From Paracoccaceae bacterium (GTDB lineage: Bacteria > Pseudomonadota > Alphaproteobacteria > Rhodobacterales > Rhodobacteraceae), in assembly GCA_033344815.1 (NCBI GenBank), contig JAWPMR010000001.1, positions 1,846,136-1,910,135 on the forward strand: DNA of 64,000 nucleotides, given 5' to 3'. A model generated the notes under the pieces. It saw nothing but the letters and a program-made list of their open reading frames with translations, was not told where the DNA came from and did no database searches. How positions within the stretch are numbered: the stretch's first letter is position 1; the number at the start of each line of letters is the position of its first letter. The position numbers were made by a program, and so were the translations under genes. Positions 54,419-64,000 of the stretch are shown in pieces.

Positions 54419-56086
54419 CAGAAGGTTCCCAATTGCGCCACGCCGGTTACTCGGGCTGGTGAAGCACCGCTGGCGAAACGACGCATCATGCCCTTATCTT
54501 TATCGTGGAGCACGCGCTCGTGGAAGGGTCGCCGACGTCATTGTGAGCAAAGGAAGCTCTGAATTCACTGAAAACGAGCGTAGCCGATCGCTATTCAGAG
54601 TTTTCTGCAGAAGTGGGCGCTATTCTTTGACGGCGGCCTTGGTTCATTTTTGAACCTGCCCTCCCCTGCGGTTTTCTGATGCGGTAAGTGGCGTTTCTGG
54701 ATTATCGGTTCCAGATCTTTTTGCCGTTCTGCGAGAATGGCCTTGGTCCTTCCAAAGCCGACGCGACCTCGTGTGGCGCTCTTGATGGCGCTAATGGGTA
54801 TGCACTTTGGGCTCCGACAGGACGTAGTGCTTGGTGGGGGTGCAATTTTGAGCCAGCTCTTGTTGCGACAGCGCCCCGTGCTCCAGCGCATAGGAAATAA
54901 GGTGAGCCCGCTTGTCACCCGGGATGCGGCTGCCCCTTCGGTCAGGCTTGGCGCATTCGTGCGGCAGAGCCGCCATGCCGCCCTCTGGATCAGGGTCATA
55001 CCGACTGTAAATTTGTGCTTGGGATTGCCAATCAGTGCCCGCGTTTGTTTTGCCGACAGGTGTGACGCCTGCCCGGTGCAGTTCGCCATCATGCGCGCTC
55101 CAATGTCCCGGATATCTCCTGTGTCCTCCCCGCCATTATCCAGCAGGCGCACGCTGCCGCAGGGGGGCAATCATGCTATTTGGGGCAGAGGATTTTCAAG
55201 GGTGCGTTCCGCCCCGGCTTCAGATCACAACCCTTCTCCTTAGGCGAGGATATCAGGGGCGCCGGACAGACAGCGTTTCCCGGCGTCAAAACCCTTCGCT
55301 CCGCTGAAACAGGGGTTCTCAGAGATGTCTTCGCGGCGGCACGGGTAGGCGATTTCTTCGTTGCTGGACCTGCAAGAACACCAAGAACCTTTCCCGCGCC
55401 GCGCGCAGGTTATGCGGCAATGCCCGTCACCAAATTGCCAGCCACGGGTTCTGATTTTGCGAAAATCTGTCGCCTCGTCACGCCTTGAAGGCCAGAACGC
55501 ACCAGCGACCCTCCGTCACCCCAATCCCTCGAACCTCGTCGATCCAGTATGGACAGAGGCAGCGCCCCTGATGTTCTTTGCAATTCGGACGATTCATGGA
55601 CGGGACAAGATTTGACATGTCACGCGCCACAGCAGGGGGAAGTGGAAGGCGCAGCTATTTGAGCGATATCACACTTATGGCCAAGGAGCGCTCATCTTAG
55701 CCGGAAAAAGAACCGGCAAAAGCAAAGACACTGTCATTTACAGCTTTCTCCAAAGTAGTTCGTTCAACAAAATGACAACAGTAAATTGATATCTCCCCTG
55801 CGCCGGTTGATAAATACAGTGTTTTTAGGCTCCTCGCTTGTCGAGCGCCATATTTTAAAGGGCGGACAAGTCGGCAACAGCTCAGTGGTAAAACGACAGA
55901 ATCCAAGTCTTGGATGACAGAACAGCAGCTTGCAACCCTGCCCGCCGCACGTCAGTATTGCCGCGCGCAACTTTATGGCGCGATCTGACCATGGCGACAC
56001 TGGTTTTGATTGCAAAAACACCTGTCGGACACCGGAAGCAAGCTTACGCGACCTGCTATCAAAAACATTGATGAGTTCGAAACTGT
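54419..56086. other. 1.7 kb without a convincing gene, probably decayed DNA
   Basis: Several short overlapping frames exist (for example 54595-55170 minus and 54737-55243 plus), none with a ribosome site and a recognisable family. A tRNA-Gly-like fragment lies near 55879-55910. The composition and frame fragmentation suggest the remains of an inserted element. Confidence 0.45.
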
Positions 56087-58198
56087 TCAGATCAACGCAC
56101 GCTCAAACACATTCTGCAATAGTTTGGAGACATTATTGTCGAAGTCATTCCAAGGTAGGCTTCCGCAGAAGGTGATGGAGCCTGTGGCAAAGACCGATCC
56201 GCCGCCTGGGTAACTGCAGAAAATCATTTCCGCGTGTTTGGCCTCGGCTTCTGTAGAGCCTGTCAGGTTTGTCAGATGGGTAAGCTGTTCTTCAGGTACA
56301 AGCACAAAGCCATCTTTGCGGGTGACTGATCGCGCGAGCAGAACCGCGTTTTCAGGCGTCCCAATACGCATGTCCATGTGATCAAGCTCAAAGCCCGCAG
56401 CGCCATTGCCAGAGAACCCGAAATTCCCGATAACCTCGTCTTCTACGCCATCAAATACCCAATCGAATTCCGGGTCCGTGCAAACCCGTCGGTAGGGATC
56501 GCCAAAGAATTCTCCCTGAGCTGCAAAGCCGACACCAACAAGATCTTGAGGTGCACGCCCGTTGCGCCGCCACAAACCGCCATAGGTTCCATCAAAAGCG
56601 TTGTAGTACTCTCCCGGCTCGGCAGCCCAGGCACGAATGCCATCTTCGGCTCGGCGAATTTCCAGCATGCCGTCATTTTCGCTGTGTTTGGCAATACGCC
56701 AGTAGAATCCGTTGCCGCCCAGATAAGCTAGATGACCGCCGTTGTCCCTGAAGTCACGCAAGGCATTCAGGGTCTCCTCCGTGTGATATTCGGGATGGCT
56801 GCCAGTGGTGAGCGCCTTATACCCCGCAATGGCCGCCCGGCCATGGGAATGTAAATCGTCATCCGTGACCAAATCGTACTCTATGCCTTTCGCATGTAGC
56901 CAACCAATCAGGTGACTGTCCGCCGGGAAATGACGCAATCCCGAACAAGGCGTGGCACCGAAAGTCAGGTAGCCTGGACTGAGATTGAACAAGGGGCGAC
57001 GGTGCGAGGCATGGCATATGCCCGACCCGTCCGAATGGTAGTTATAGGTGGAAAGCCCGTAGTCTGGGTATTCCGCAGGATTGTAGGGATACGCGTTCCA
57101 GTCATTGATCCGGTCTTGCCATGACGGGTGATAATCCGGCCGCGCATGATTTCCATAGATCGAATAGGTGAAAGTGGACACCAGCACGCATAGATCGGCG
57201 TTGCGCTGACCCCGCGGCGGGCAGATAAAAAACGGGATCGCTTCGTGATGGCCGGCGCAGTCCAACCGCATGATATAGACGCCTGACGGCATAGTATCAG
57301 GGATGGTCAGGGCAAAGCTTGTGTCCCATGCAAAATCATAGATGTCATCTTCATGGAAATGGATGGCAGCATAATGGTCGGGGCGATGCGTCCAATTCAT
57401 CTCGGTGGCGTCCCAGTCAGACGAAGTCACCGCGCGGGTCGGAAAGTTGATCAGCTTGAGATCCGGACCAGCTTGTGCAGACACCGTGGTTTTTTTCATG
57501 TCACGCGCAAAATCCCACGCGCAAAGCACCAGACCATCGGCAAGGATAACGGGTTTCTCAATCTTGCCATTGAAGTACTGGGTTTTCCGTCCCTCCAGCA
57601 CGCGCGCTCCAATGGTGGGTCTGCCTCGCAAGACAAACGGCTGACAATTTGTTTCAGCACATATTGGATCACCGGACTGTCGGTCCAAACCTTGATACGT
57701 GATGCTAAGGACGTCACTCTGGACGCGTCCCTCGATCCGGTACCATCGCCGCAATTTCAAAGGCGCGTTCGTTTCTACTTTGATCTCGCCCACTTGAAAA
57801 CAGGCCGTACCGTTTGCATTGATGCGCAGATCAGCGCCCCCACACCCTATTAAAGTTTGTGCGTCGGCGCTGTTCTTTGTCGAATAAAACGTCACAGAGA
57901 ACACTAGACCCGCCTCTGAACTGGCCGACACATCTGCCGTCGCCACCCCGTAAGAGCCGGGAAAGAACGGTTGGTATTCTGACTTGAAACTTTGGAGCGC
58001 AAAGAAGTCCGACGCGTCCTCTTCGACGATCCCCGGGCCGTCTGGATTTGGGTCTGCGCAGATAGACCTCACTAACCGGGCATTGAAGGGCACATCCGCA
58101 CGCGACGAGACTTTGAATTCCAAGGTCTCACCGGGACGTCCGGAAAGTTGCTCGACATATCCGGCGAGCGGCACTTCCTGAGGGGCTTCATTCACCAC
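56087..58198 (-). CDS. N,N-dimethylformamidase large (beta) subunit-like protein
   Basis: A 703-residue protein matching the beta-subunit family of N,N-dimethylformamidase (DmfA2). An N-terminal lectin-like/beta domain (about 60-250) is followed by the glutamine-amidotransferase-like C-terminal half with VLVSTFTYSIYGNHA, YGLSTYNYHSDGSG, YDLVTDDDLHSHG, LTTGSHPEYHTEET and GHLAYLGGNGFYWR. DMFase splits dimethylformamide into dimethylamine and formate. The small alpha subunit is not found nearby. The start is uncertain (GTG 58198 or 58195; no good ribosome site). It lies 173 bases downstream of the molybdoenzyme gene on the same strand. Confidence 0.85.
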   Translation of the reverse strand: MVNEAPQEVPLAGYVEQLSGRPGETLEFKVSSRADVPFNARLVRSICADPNPDGPGIVEEDASDFFALQSFKSEYQPFFPGSYGVATADVSASSEAGLVFSVTFYSTKNSADAQTLIGCGGADLRINANGTACFQVGEIKVETNAPLKLRRWYRIEGRVQSDVLSITYQGLDRQSGDPICAETNCQPFVLRGRPTIGARVLEGRKTQYFNGKIEKPVILADGLVLCAWDFARDMKKTTVSAQAGPDLKLINFPTRAVTSSDWDATEMNWTHRPDHYAAIHFHEDDIYDFAWDTSFALTIPDTMPSGVYIMRLDCAGHHEAIPFFICPPRGQRNADLCVLVSTFTYSIYGNHARPDYHPSWQDRINDWNAYPYNPAEYPDYGLSTYNYHSDGSGICHASHRRPLFNLSPGYLTFGATPCSGLRHFPADSHLIGWLHAKGIEYDLVTDDDLHSHGRAAIAGYKALTTGSHPEYHTEETLNALRDFRDNGGHLAYLGGNGFYWRIAKHSENDGMLEIRRAEDGIRAWAAEPGEYYNAFDGTYGGLWRRNGRAPQDLVGVGFAAQGEFFGDPYRRVCTDPEFDWVFDGVEDEVIGNFGFSGNGAAGFELDHMDMRIGTPENAVLLARSVTRKDGFVLVPEEQLTHLTNLTGSTEAEAKHAEMIFCSYPGGGSVFATGSITFCGSLPWNDFDNNVSKLLQNVFERALI

Positions 58199-58371
58199 GT
58201 CGGTTTCGTCATAACGTCTTGCCAGAGTGATGGTCGAACAGGATCATTCTTCATTACCTATTGGGTGGAGGATTTCCGACGACGTCCCAAGACAGAAGTC
58301 CGGGAACGATCCGGGCAGGCTACAGAACCGCTTGATGACTCTCAAGGTGTGAAGCATGGGCGTATCGAACT

Positions 58372-60618
58372 TCACAAGAGAGCAACTTCAACAAGGGCGG
58401 TGTGGGCGCTGCACCCCTGCCCAAGCCGGGAGGTTCCAACATCAAGCGTCAGAACATTCGGATTGCCTTGCGGATCGATATTGCAACCTGGGTCACCGTA
58501 CCATGCTCCGGTCGGCAATGCGACGACCCCGGCAAGGATTTCTGATGATATCAGCGCCCGGGCCCGGCAAGCGCCCCGAGCATTGAAAACCCGCACGAGA
58601 TCTCCTTGCGTGATACCCCGTTGCGCCGCATCATCCGAATGCAGGACGAGAGAGACCGGTCGGGCGCCCGGAACGTCTGCCAGAGCTGCCTCTAACTGAC
58701 TGTGGAGCTTGTCTCCGGGTTGAGGCGACAGAAGGTGCAGCGGTGCGTCGCTCTTGGCATTTCCCAACCATTCAGACGGGGGCAACCAAATAGGATGGCC
58801 AGGACAGTCGTCATAGCCAAAGCCGGCAATGGTTTCGGAAAAAATCTCGATCCGACCTGATGGCGTCGGCACGGGTGACTTGTCGGGATCGGCTCGAAAA
58901 GGCGCAAAAAAAGTCTTGTTCGGGCCCTCGGCTTGAATCGGAAGGCGTACCCAGTTCTTCGTGCGCAATTGCCCCAGATCGGGCACGGATATTCCCTGGT
59001 CAGCCGCAAGGTCGCGATATTCATCATAAAGCTTGGCGATCCAATCATCTGCCGAGCGGCCCTCGGTAAAGTGCTCCTCAACGTTCAAGCGTGCTGCAAG
59101 GCCTGCAAAGATCGCATAATCGTCACGTGCCTCGCCAACCGGTGGGATGAGTTGCGGCATGTGGAAAAGGTAATCATCAAGGTTGGAACGACCAATATCC
59201 TGGCGCTCATAGGGTGTTGTTGCAGGAAAAACGATATCGGCCCGTTTAGCCGTCGCCGTCCAAAAAGGCTCATTCACGATGATGGTTTCCGGGCGCTGCC
59301 ATGCTTCGTGCAGCGCATTCAGATCCTGGTGATGATGGTAAGGATTGCCACCAGCCCAGTAGATCAACCTGATGTCTGGATAAGCCTCGCGCTGGCCATT
59401 GAACTCATAAAGCTGTCCCGGGTTGCGCAGCATATCAGCCATACGTGCGACAGGAATGATCTGTTTGACCGGGTTTTTCCGCTGCGGGAACGTCATACCC
59501 GACATGCGTAGCAATGATTTCCCCACACCGCCGATTGCCCCAAATCCATAACCCACGCCCCCGCCGGGAAGGCCGATTTGACCAAGCATCGCGGCCAGAA
59601 CCGCCGACATCCAATAGGGTTGTTCACCGTGTTCAGCTCTTTGCAGTGACCATGCTACAGTAATAAACGTACGTGTTTTAGCCATATGCCGTGCAAGTTC
59701 GCGAATGGAATGGGGATCTATTCCGCAAATTGGGGCGGCCCAATCCGGCGTTTTCGGCTGGCCATCGCTTTCGCCCATAAGATAGGGAAGAAACCGGTCA
59801 AACCCGACGGTGCAGCGGTCGAGAAAGGCTTGGTCTTGCAACGCTTCAGATTGAAGGACATAGGCAAGCGCCAGCATCAATGCTGTGTCTGAGGCGGGTT
59901 TGAGCGGGAGCCACTCGCATCCCTCCGGCGCATCTGTTCGCTGCGGGCCGACATTGATGCAGCGCGTGCCTTTGGCGAGACATCGTTCCAGCCAACTGCC
60001 CGTGTCATGCTCAGTGATACCGCCCATGCTAACCTGCGCATTCTTGGCGTTGATACCCCCGAACATGACAAGCGTTTGTGTATGGGCATGAATCGTTTGC
60101 CATCCATCTTGATGTTCGTAGCCCATCGTCAGGAATTTCTTGCCGAAAACATGTGGCATGATCGCCTGCGCACATCCTGTGGAGTAACTTCCGAACGACT
60201 CAACATACCCACCGACACAATTGAGAAAGCGGTGCATTTGACTCTGGGCGTGATGAAACCGTCCGGCTGACGCCCATCCGTATGAACCGCCATATATCGC
60301 TTCGTTTCCATGGGATGTGCGCACGCGATCAATTTCGCGCGCGGCAATATCAAGCGCTTCGTCCCAGGGAACTTCGACAAAACTGTCGCTGCCTCGTCCC
60401 GAACGGTCCCCATTTTTCAGCCATTCCCGACGGATCGACGGGCGCGAAACGCGCGACGGATGATGCACTGCCGCTGGGATACTATCGGAGATGGAGCTTG
60501 GCTCTGGATCGGGCCCGAACGGGCGCGTTGCAACAATCAGGTCTCCCTCGACGTCGACCTCGAATGCTCCCCAGTGGCTCGATGTTACCTTCGTCTTTCG
60601 CGTCGAATTATCCACCAT
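58372..60618 (-). CDS. molybdopterin oxidoreductase, biotin/DMSO/TMAO reductase type
   Basis: A 748-residue DMSO-reductase-family enzyme. It has WDEALDIAAREIDRV, GSYGWASAGRFHHAQSQ, and GSYSTGCAQAIMPH with the Ser that ligates molybdenum in DorA/BisC types. No [4Fe-4S] cysteine cluster precedes this and no twin-arginine signal is present, so it is like cytoplasmic BisC. C-terminal cofactor segments (LHSDDAAQRGI, NPNVLTLDVGTSRLGQG) are intact. It probably reduces an S- or N-oxide. It lies in an operon with a dimethylformamidase-like protein, amidase and oligopeptide transporter. Confidence 0.93.
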   Translation of the reverse strand: MVDNSTRKTKVTSSHWGAFEVDVEGDLIVATRPFGPDPEPSSISDSIPAAVHHPSRVSRPSIRREWLKNGDRSGRGSDSFVEVPWDEALDIAAREIDRVRTSHGNEAIYGGSYGWASAGRFHHAQSQMHRFLNCVGGYVESFGSYSTGCAQAIMPHVFGKKFLTMGYEHQDGWQTIHAHTQTLVMFGGINAKNAQVSMGGITEHDTGSWLERCLAKGTRCINVGPQRTDAPEGCEWLPLKPASDTALMLALAYVLQSEALQDQAFLDRCTVGFDRFLPYLMGESDGQPKTPDWAAPICGIDPHSIRELARHMAKTRTFITVAWSLQRAEHGEQPYWMSAVLAAMLGQIGLPGGGVGYGFGAIGGVGKSLLRMSGMTFPQRKNPVKQIIPVARMADMLRNPGQLYEFNGQREAYPDIRLIYWAGGNPYHHHQDLNALHEAWQRPETIIVNEPFWTATAKRADIVFPATTPYERQDIGRSNLDDYLFHMPQLIPPVGEARDDYAIFAGLAARLNVEEHFTEGRSADDWIAKLYDEYRDLAADQGISVPDLGQLRTKNWVRLPIQAEGPNKTFFAPFRADPDKSPVPTPSGRIEIFSETIAGFGYDDCPGHPIWLPPSEWLGNAKSDAPLHLLSPQPGDKLHSQLEAALADVPGARPVSLVLHSDDAAQRGITQGDLVRVFNARGACRARALISSEILAGVVALPTGAWYGDPGCNIDPQGNPNVLTLDVGTSRLGQGCSAHTALVEVALL

Positions 60619-60707
60619 TTCTGGTCCTCTGTTTGCCCGCAGGCCTTGTTACTAATTTCCCAACATGCCTTGATTTGCGCGCCGAATGAAACCCCATTGG
60701 CGCGAAG

Positions 60708-62105
60708 TCAGGACAGCATCGGCAATGGCAGAGGTGGCTGAAGTGCCTCAAAAGCCGCACCGATGCGCAGAACAGTCGCCTCTTCGTTGGGCCGCGCGAT
60801 CACTTGAAGACTGGTCGGAAGCCCGTCCTTTCCCAACCCTGATGGCATCGACAGCGCGCACATACCAAAATAATTTACGTGCCTTGTAAAATGGCTTGGC
60901 GCGATGGACTGATCCACAACATCAATCGGTGGCGCCGTTGAGGTCATCGTAGGCGTCAAAAGCGCATCCAGGCCTTTCATCCGCTTCAAATACGCATCCT
61001 GCGCAGCCAACCGGTCTTTCAGGAGTTGGATGTAGTCGACCGCCAGAACATCTCGTCCAACAAGCATTCGAGTGCGGACGTCCTCGTCCAAAGGAAGGTC
61101 GTCCTGCTCATAAAGATGTCCATGATGGAAATACCCTTCAGCAACGATCAGCAATCCGCAGGTCGCCGTCAAATCCGCATAAGGCTGCCGGGCCGAGAAG
61201 ACGACCAGTTCGGCACCAGCATGTCGCAGTCTGTCCAGCGCGGCATCATAGGCCTCCAAAACGTCAACGGAACAAACTGCACGTTCCGTTCCATCCAATA
61301 CGCCCAGTCGCATGCCCTGAACACCGCGCTTCAGATCTGCGAAAGGCCCGGTGGCATCGCGACGGTGACGGTCAACACGCCATCCTTCAGCGCCCTTCAT
61401 GGAAAGATACATCAAGAGCGCATCCTCGACAGATCGTGCCAAAGGGCCGGGTGTGTCCAAAGTGTCCGACAACGGCAAAATACCCTCAGTCGGAAGTTGG
61501 CCTTCGGTGACCTTTAGGCCAACAAGCCCACAGTATCCTGCAGGAAGACGTACGGATCCTCCGGTGTCCGTTCCGACGCCGCAAACGATCATGCCAGCGG
61601 CCGTCCCGGCGCCCGTTCCGGAGGAGGATCCACCCGGCACCCTGTGCACACTCATATCCCAAGGATTGCGTGGCGTGCCCATCTTCTGGTTTGTGCCCCA
61701 GCCTCCTAGCGCGAATTCGACCGTTTTTGTCTTTCCGATCATGATGCCGCCTGCCTCGAACAATCGGTGCGCCAAAGCACAGGTCGATGGGGAAACCCGG
61801 TCTTTGAAGACCATCGAGCCACCGGTTGTTACACGTCCTTCGACGTCACAGATATCCTTCAATCCGAATGGTATCCCATGAAAAGGCCCCAATCGTGCGC
61901 CCGTCGCCAACATTTGATCTGCGGCCTCCGCTTGCGACATGGCCTCTTCCGCGTAAACGGCTTGGAAAGCACCGATCGTGGAATCCAGCCTCTCGATCCG
62001 GTCAAGATGAGCTTTTACAACGTCGGACGGGCGCAGTGATCCGTTGGCATAACCATCGGTGATTTCTGCCAGGGACGGATAATGCGCATCACTCAGCAAA
62101 CTCAC
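60708..62105 (-). CDS. amidase signature family enzyme
   Basis: A 465-residue amidase. The catalytic Lys is in GIPFGLKDICDVEG, and the Ser-cisSer-Ser region is VPGGSSSGTGAGTAAGMIVC followed by GVGTDTGGSVRLPAGYCG. The family hydrolyses amides to acid and amine; aryl, indole and glutamyl amides are all possible. It starts at GTG 62105 immediately after the ABC transporter stop, so it is in the transporter operon. Confidence 0.93.
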   Translation of the reverse strand: MSLLSDAHYPSLAEITDGYANGSLRPSDVVKAHLDRIERLDSTIGAFQAVYAEEAMSQAEAADQMLATGARLGPFHGIPFGLKDICDVEGRVTTGGSMVFKDRVSPSTCALAHRLFEAGGIMIGKTKTVEFALGGWGTNQKMGTPRNPWDMSVHRVPGGSSSGTGAGTAAGMIVCGVGTDTGGSVRLPAGYCGLVGLKVTEGQLPTEGILPLSDTLDTPGPLARSVEDALLMYLSMKGAEGWRVDRHRRDATGPFADLKRGVQGMRLGVLDGTERAVCSVDVLEAYDAALDRLRHAGAELVVFSARQPYADLTATCGLLIVAEGYFHHGHLYEQDDLPLDEDVRTRMLVGRDVLAVDYIQLLKDRLAAQDAYLKRMKGLDALLTPTMTSTAPPIDVVDQSIAPSHFTRHVNYFGMCALSMPSGLGKDGLPTSLQVIARPNEEATVLRIGAAFEALQPPLPLPMLS

Positions 62106-63743
62106 CTAGTTAACCTTCGTGGCAGTAACATTCTTTTCAGAGAACCAGTCCTTGCCAGGCACAGCGGCAAGCAGTTCCCGGGTGTAGGATTCCGACGGGT
62201 TTGCGAACATGGCCGATGTTGCCCCAACCTCGATCACTTTGCCGCGTTGCATCACGGCAATTCTGTCGCAGACCTGAGCAGCGACTCTCAGATCATGCGT
62301 GATGAAGATCATTGAAAGATTCATGCGATCTCGGATTTCATCCAACAGTTTCAGGATTTGCGCCTGAATAGACACATCCAGTGCAGATACAGGTTCATCA
62401 GCAACTAGGATCTCGGGTTCAAGCGCCAAAGCCCGTGCAATGCCGATACGCTGTCGCTGACCACCCGAAAACTCGTGCGGAAAGCGTTCATATGCACGCG
62501 CGTCCAGACCAACAATGTCGAGCAATTCCAGCGTGCGGTCTTTGGCTTCCTTTGCGCTTGCCCCGTACATCATCGGTCCTTGCGCGATAATTTTACCAAT
62601 GCGCGTGCGCGGATTCAAAGAAGCGAACGGATCCTGAAAAACCATCTGGATTTTCGAACGGTGGGGACGCATCGCGGCCCGCCCAAGCGGCCGCAGGTCG
62701 GTATCACCAAGCAAGATCTGGCCCGCTTCAGCATCGTTCAACCGGACGATGCAGCGCGCCACGGTGGACTTGCCAGAGCCGCTTTCACCGACAATGCCAA
62801 GTGTTTCACCGCGTGCCAGATCAATGGAGACATCGTCGGCTGCATGCACAACCCGGCCTTTACCCCCAAACAGCCCGCCGCCACTTCGGTAGGTCTTTTC
62901 CAGGTTCTTTACCTTGAGCACCTGCTCCGTGGATCTCGGACGTGCCGGACGTGGCACGAGATCCGGCACGGCACTGATCAAAGCCTTGGTATAGGGATGA
63001 GAGGGGTTGCGCAGCACCTGATCCGTTGTACCCGTTTCTACAACCAGACCATTTTGCATGACACACACTCGATCAGCGATATCAGCGACAACGCCAAAAT
63101 CATGTGTGATGAACAAAACGCCCGTTCCGTGCGCGGCCTGCATCTCCTTGATCAGCTTCAGCACCTGCGCCTGTGTGGTCACGTCCAAAGCTGTAGTAGG
63201 TTCATCTGCAATCAGAATTTTGGGATCCAGAGCAAGCGCCATGGCGATCATGGCCCGCTGGCGTTGACCCCCAGAGAGTTCATGCGGATATGCTTTCAGT
63301 GTCTGTTCCGGATCCGGCAGTTGCACATCCTGCAAGAGTTTCAGCGCTCGACTGCGCCTTTCCTTGCCCGGCATCCGGTCGTGAAACCGAAAAACCTCGT
63401 CAATTTGCGTTCCAATCGTCATGACAGGATTCAAGGCCGTCATCGGTTCCTGAAAAATCATTGAGATTTCGGAGCCGCGGATTTCCCGCAAGCGTTCCTC
63501 GCTCGCCTGTGCCAGATCCTCACCTTCAAAAACCACGCTGCCTTTGGAGATTTTCACGTGCGGTTTGGGCAGCAGCCCCATAACCGCCCGCGCAGTCAGC
63601 GATTTGCCTGAGCCGCTTTCGCCCACAACACAGAGTATCTCATTGGGATCGAGTGACAGGTTCATGGTTTCGACGGCAAAGGGCCGCTGGCTTTCTGGCG
63701 GCAGTGAGACGTGCAAATCAGCAATTTCCAGAAGGCGGCTCAT
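62106..63743 (-). CDS. dipeptide/oligopeptide-type ABC transporter, fused DppD-DppF ATPase
   Basis: A 545-residue protein with two ATPase halves. Both have Walker A GESGSGKS (near residues 40 and 320), and LSGGQRQR and FSGGQRQR signatures with ILIADEPTTALD and ILVADEPVSALD Walker B segments. It matches fused peptide-importer ATPases of the YliA/GsiA type. With the membrane subunit that follows upstream it would import a peptide or amide substrate for the amidase and its neighbours. It overlaps the permease gene by four bases. Confidence 0.95.
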   Translation of the reverse strand: MSRLLEIADLHVSLPPESQRPFAVETMNLSLDPNEILCVVGESGSGKSLTARAVMGLLPKPHVKISKGSVVFEGEDLAQASEERLREIRGSEISMIFQEPMTALNPVMTIGTQIDEVFRFHDRMPGKERRSRALKLLQDVQLPDPEQTLKAYPHELSGGQRQRAMIAMALALDPKILIADEPTTALDVTTQAQVLKLIKEMQAAHGTGVLFITHDFGVVADIADRVCVMQNGLVVETGTTDQVLRNPSHPYTKALISAVPDLVPRPARPRSTEQVLKVKNLEKTYRSGGGLFGGKGRVVHAADDVSIDLARGETLGIVGESGSGKSTVARCIVRLNDAEAGQILLGDTDLRPLGRAAMRPHRSKIQMVFQDPFASLNPRTRIGKIIAQGPMMYGASAKEAKDRTLELLDIVGLDARAYERFPHEFSGGQRQRIGIARALALEPEILVADEPVSALDVSIQAQILKLLDEIRDRMNLSMIFITHDLRVAAQVCDRIAVMQRGKVIEVGATSAMFANPSESYTRELLAAVPGKDWFSEKNVTATKVN

Positions 63744-64000
63744 GTACGTTCCCTCAGCCGCGGGTTCAGTGCATCATTTATGCCCTCGCCAACAAGATTG
63801 ATCGCAAGCACCGTCACCAGAATTGCGATCCCGGGAAACGTGCAAACCCACCAGGCGGATCGCAAAAGCGTACGCCCAGCCCCGATCTGAAACCCCCAAC
63901 TCATGATGTTGGGATCACCAAGGCCGAGGAAAGCAAGACCACTTTCGATAAGAATTGCCGTTGCCACCATGAGCGAGCCGATAACAATAACAGGGGAGAG
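63740..64000 (-). CDS. peptide-type ABC transporter permease (DppC-like), partial
   Basis: Only the C-terminal 86 residues or so are in the window; the gene runs off the right edge. The visible part contains VATAILIESGLAFLGLGDPN, PFGIAILVTVLAINLVGEG-like helix and DALNPRLRE, the standard DppC end. It belongs to the transporter operon with the fused ATPase. Confidence 0.9.
   Translation of the reverse strand, partial: LSPVIVIGSLMVATAILIESGLAFLGLGDPNIMSWGFQIGAGRTLLRSAWWVCTFPGIAILVTVLAINLVGEGINDALNPRLRERT

Noticed and set aside
54595-55243. Overlapping frames of 168-191 codons on both strands
   Set aside because: No domain was recognised, the strands compete and no start is supported. A transposase or recombinase relic was considered but no motif could be confirmed.

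Overview
The window looks like chromosome of a marine Rhodobacteraceae (Roseobacter-group alphaproteobacterium). The support is content rather than a marker gene: a class I polyhydroxyalkanoate (PHA) locus with PhaR and phasin, several demethylase-type oxidoreductases for methylated amines, an RTX exoprotein, a TonB/ExbB/ExbD operon, tightly overlapping operons (ATGA junctions) and moderately high GC. No rRNA, convincing tRNA, CRISPR array or intact insertion sequence was found.

Layout. 0.2-2.9 kb: secreted RTX protein. 3.4-4.5 kb: decayed IS110-type transposase. 4.5-6.0 kb: Lrp regulator divergent from an AzlC/AzlD exporter. 6.2-17.7 kb: catabolic island built round a divergent promoter at about 13.2 kb. 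Leftward it carries a DMGDH-like flavoprotein, an MDR oxidoreductase, two enolase-superfamily enzymes and a GSA-like aminotransferase. Rightward it carries an RpiR regulator, a Rieske oxygenase, a GFA-type protein, an aldehyde dehydrogenase and a CMD-family protein. The set fits demethylation and epimerisation of a quaternary amine such as a proline betaine (inference). 18-21 kb: rlmJ, a small exported protein, two TerB-like proteins and a PhnD-like protein. 21-29.1 kb: polar amino acid/polyamine ABC transporter, two glutamine-synthetase-like ligases, a class I amidotransferase and an FAD oxidase, which reads as a gamma-glutamyl-polyamine route. 29.2-30.4 kb: DegT-type aminotransferase behind a perfect palindrome. 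30.4-34.9 kb: phaR, phasin, phaC and divergent phaZ, with PhaR-type CTGC-N3/4-GCAG sites before phaR, before the phasin gene and between phaC and phaZ.

34.9-40 kb: small hydrolases, a VOC protein, an M15-like peptidase, an ArsR-SRPBCC fusion and a MAPEG protein. 40.2-42.1 kb: thrS. 42.3-44.9 kb: a four-gene bufferin-type RiPP operon (DUF2282 precursor, DUF692/MNIO enzyme, DUF2063 partner, DoxX), probably copper-related and the most notable system here. 44.9-45.6 kb: ArsC-like protein and a cold-shock protein. 46.4-51 kb: second demethylation operon (DMGDH-like flavoprotein, non-pyrrolysine MttB homologue, TetR) with a strong palindrome in its promoter. 51.4-54.4 kb: TonB, two ExbD, ExbB and a periplasmic protein. 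54.4-56.1 kb: apparently decayed DNA. 56.1-64 kb: dimethylformamidase-like protein, BisC/DMSO-reductase-type molybdoenzyme, amidase and oligopeptide-type ABC transporter, running off the right edge.

The common theme is acquisition and breakdown of methylated or amide nitrogen compounds, carbon storage as PHA, and metal handling. Substrate assignments are inferred from families and neighbours.
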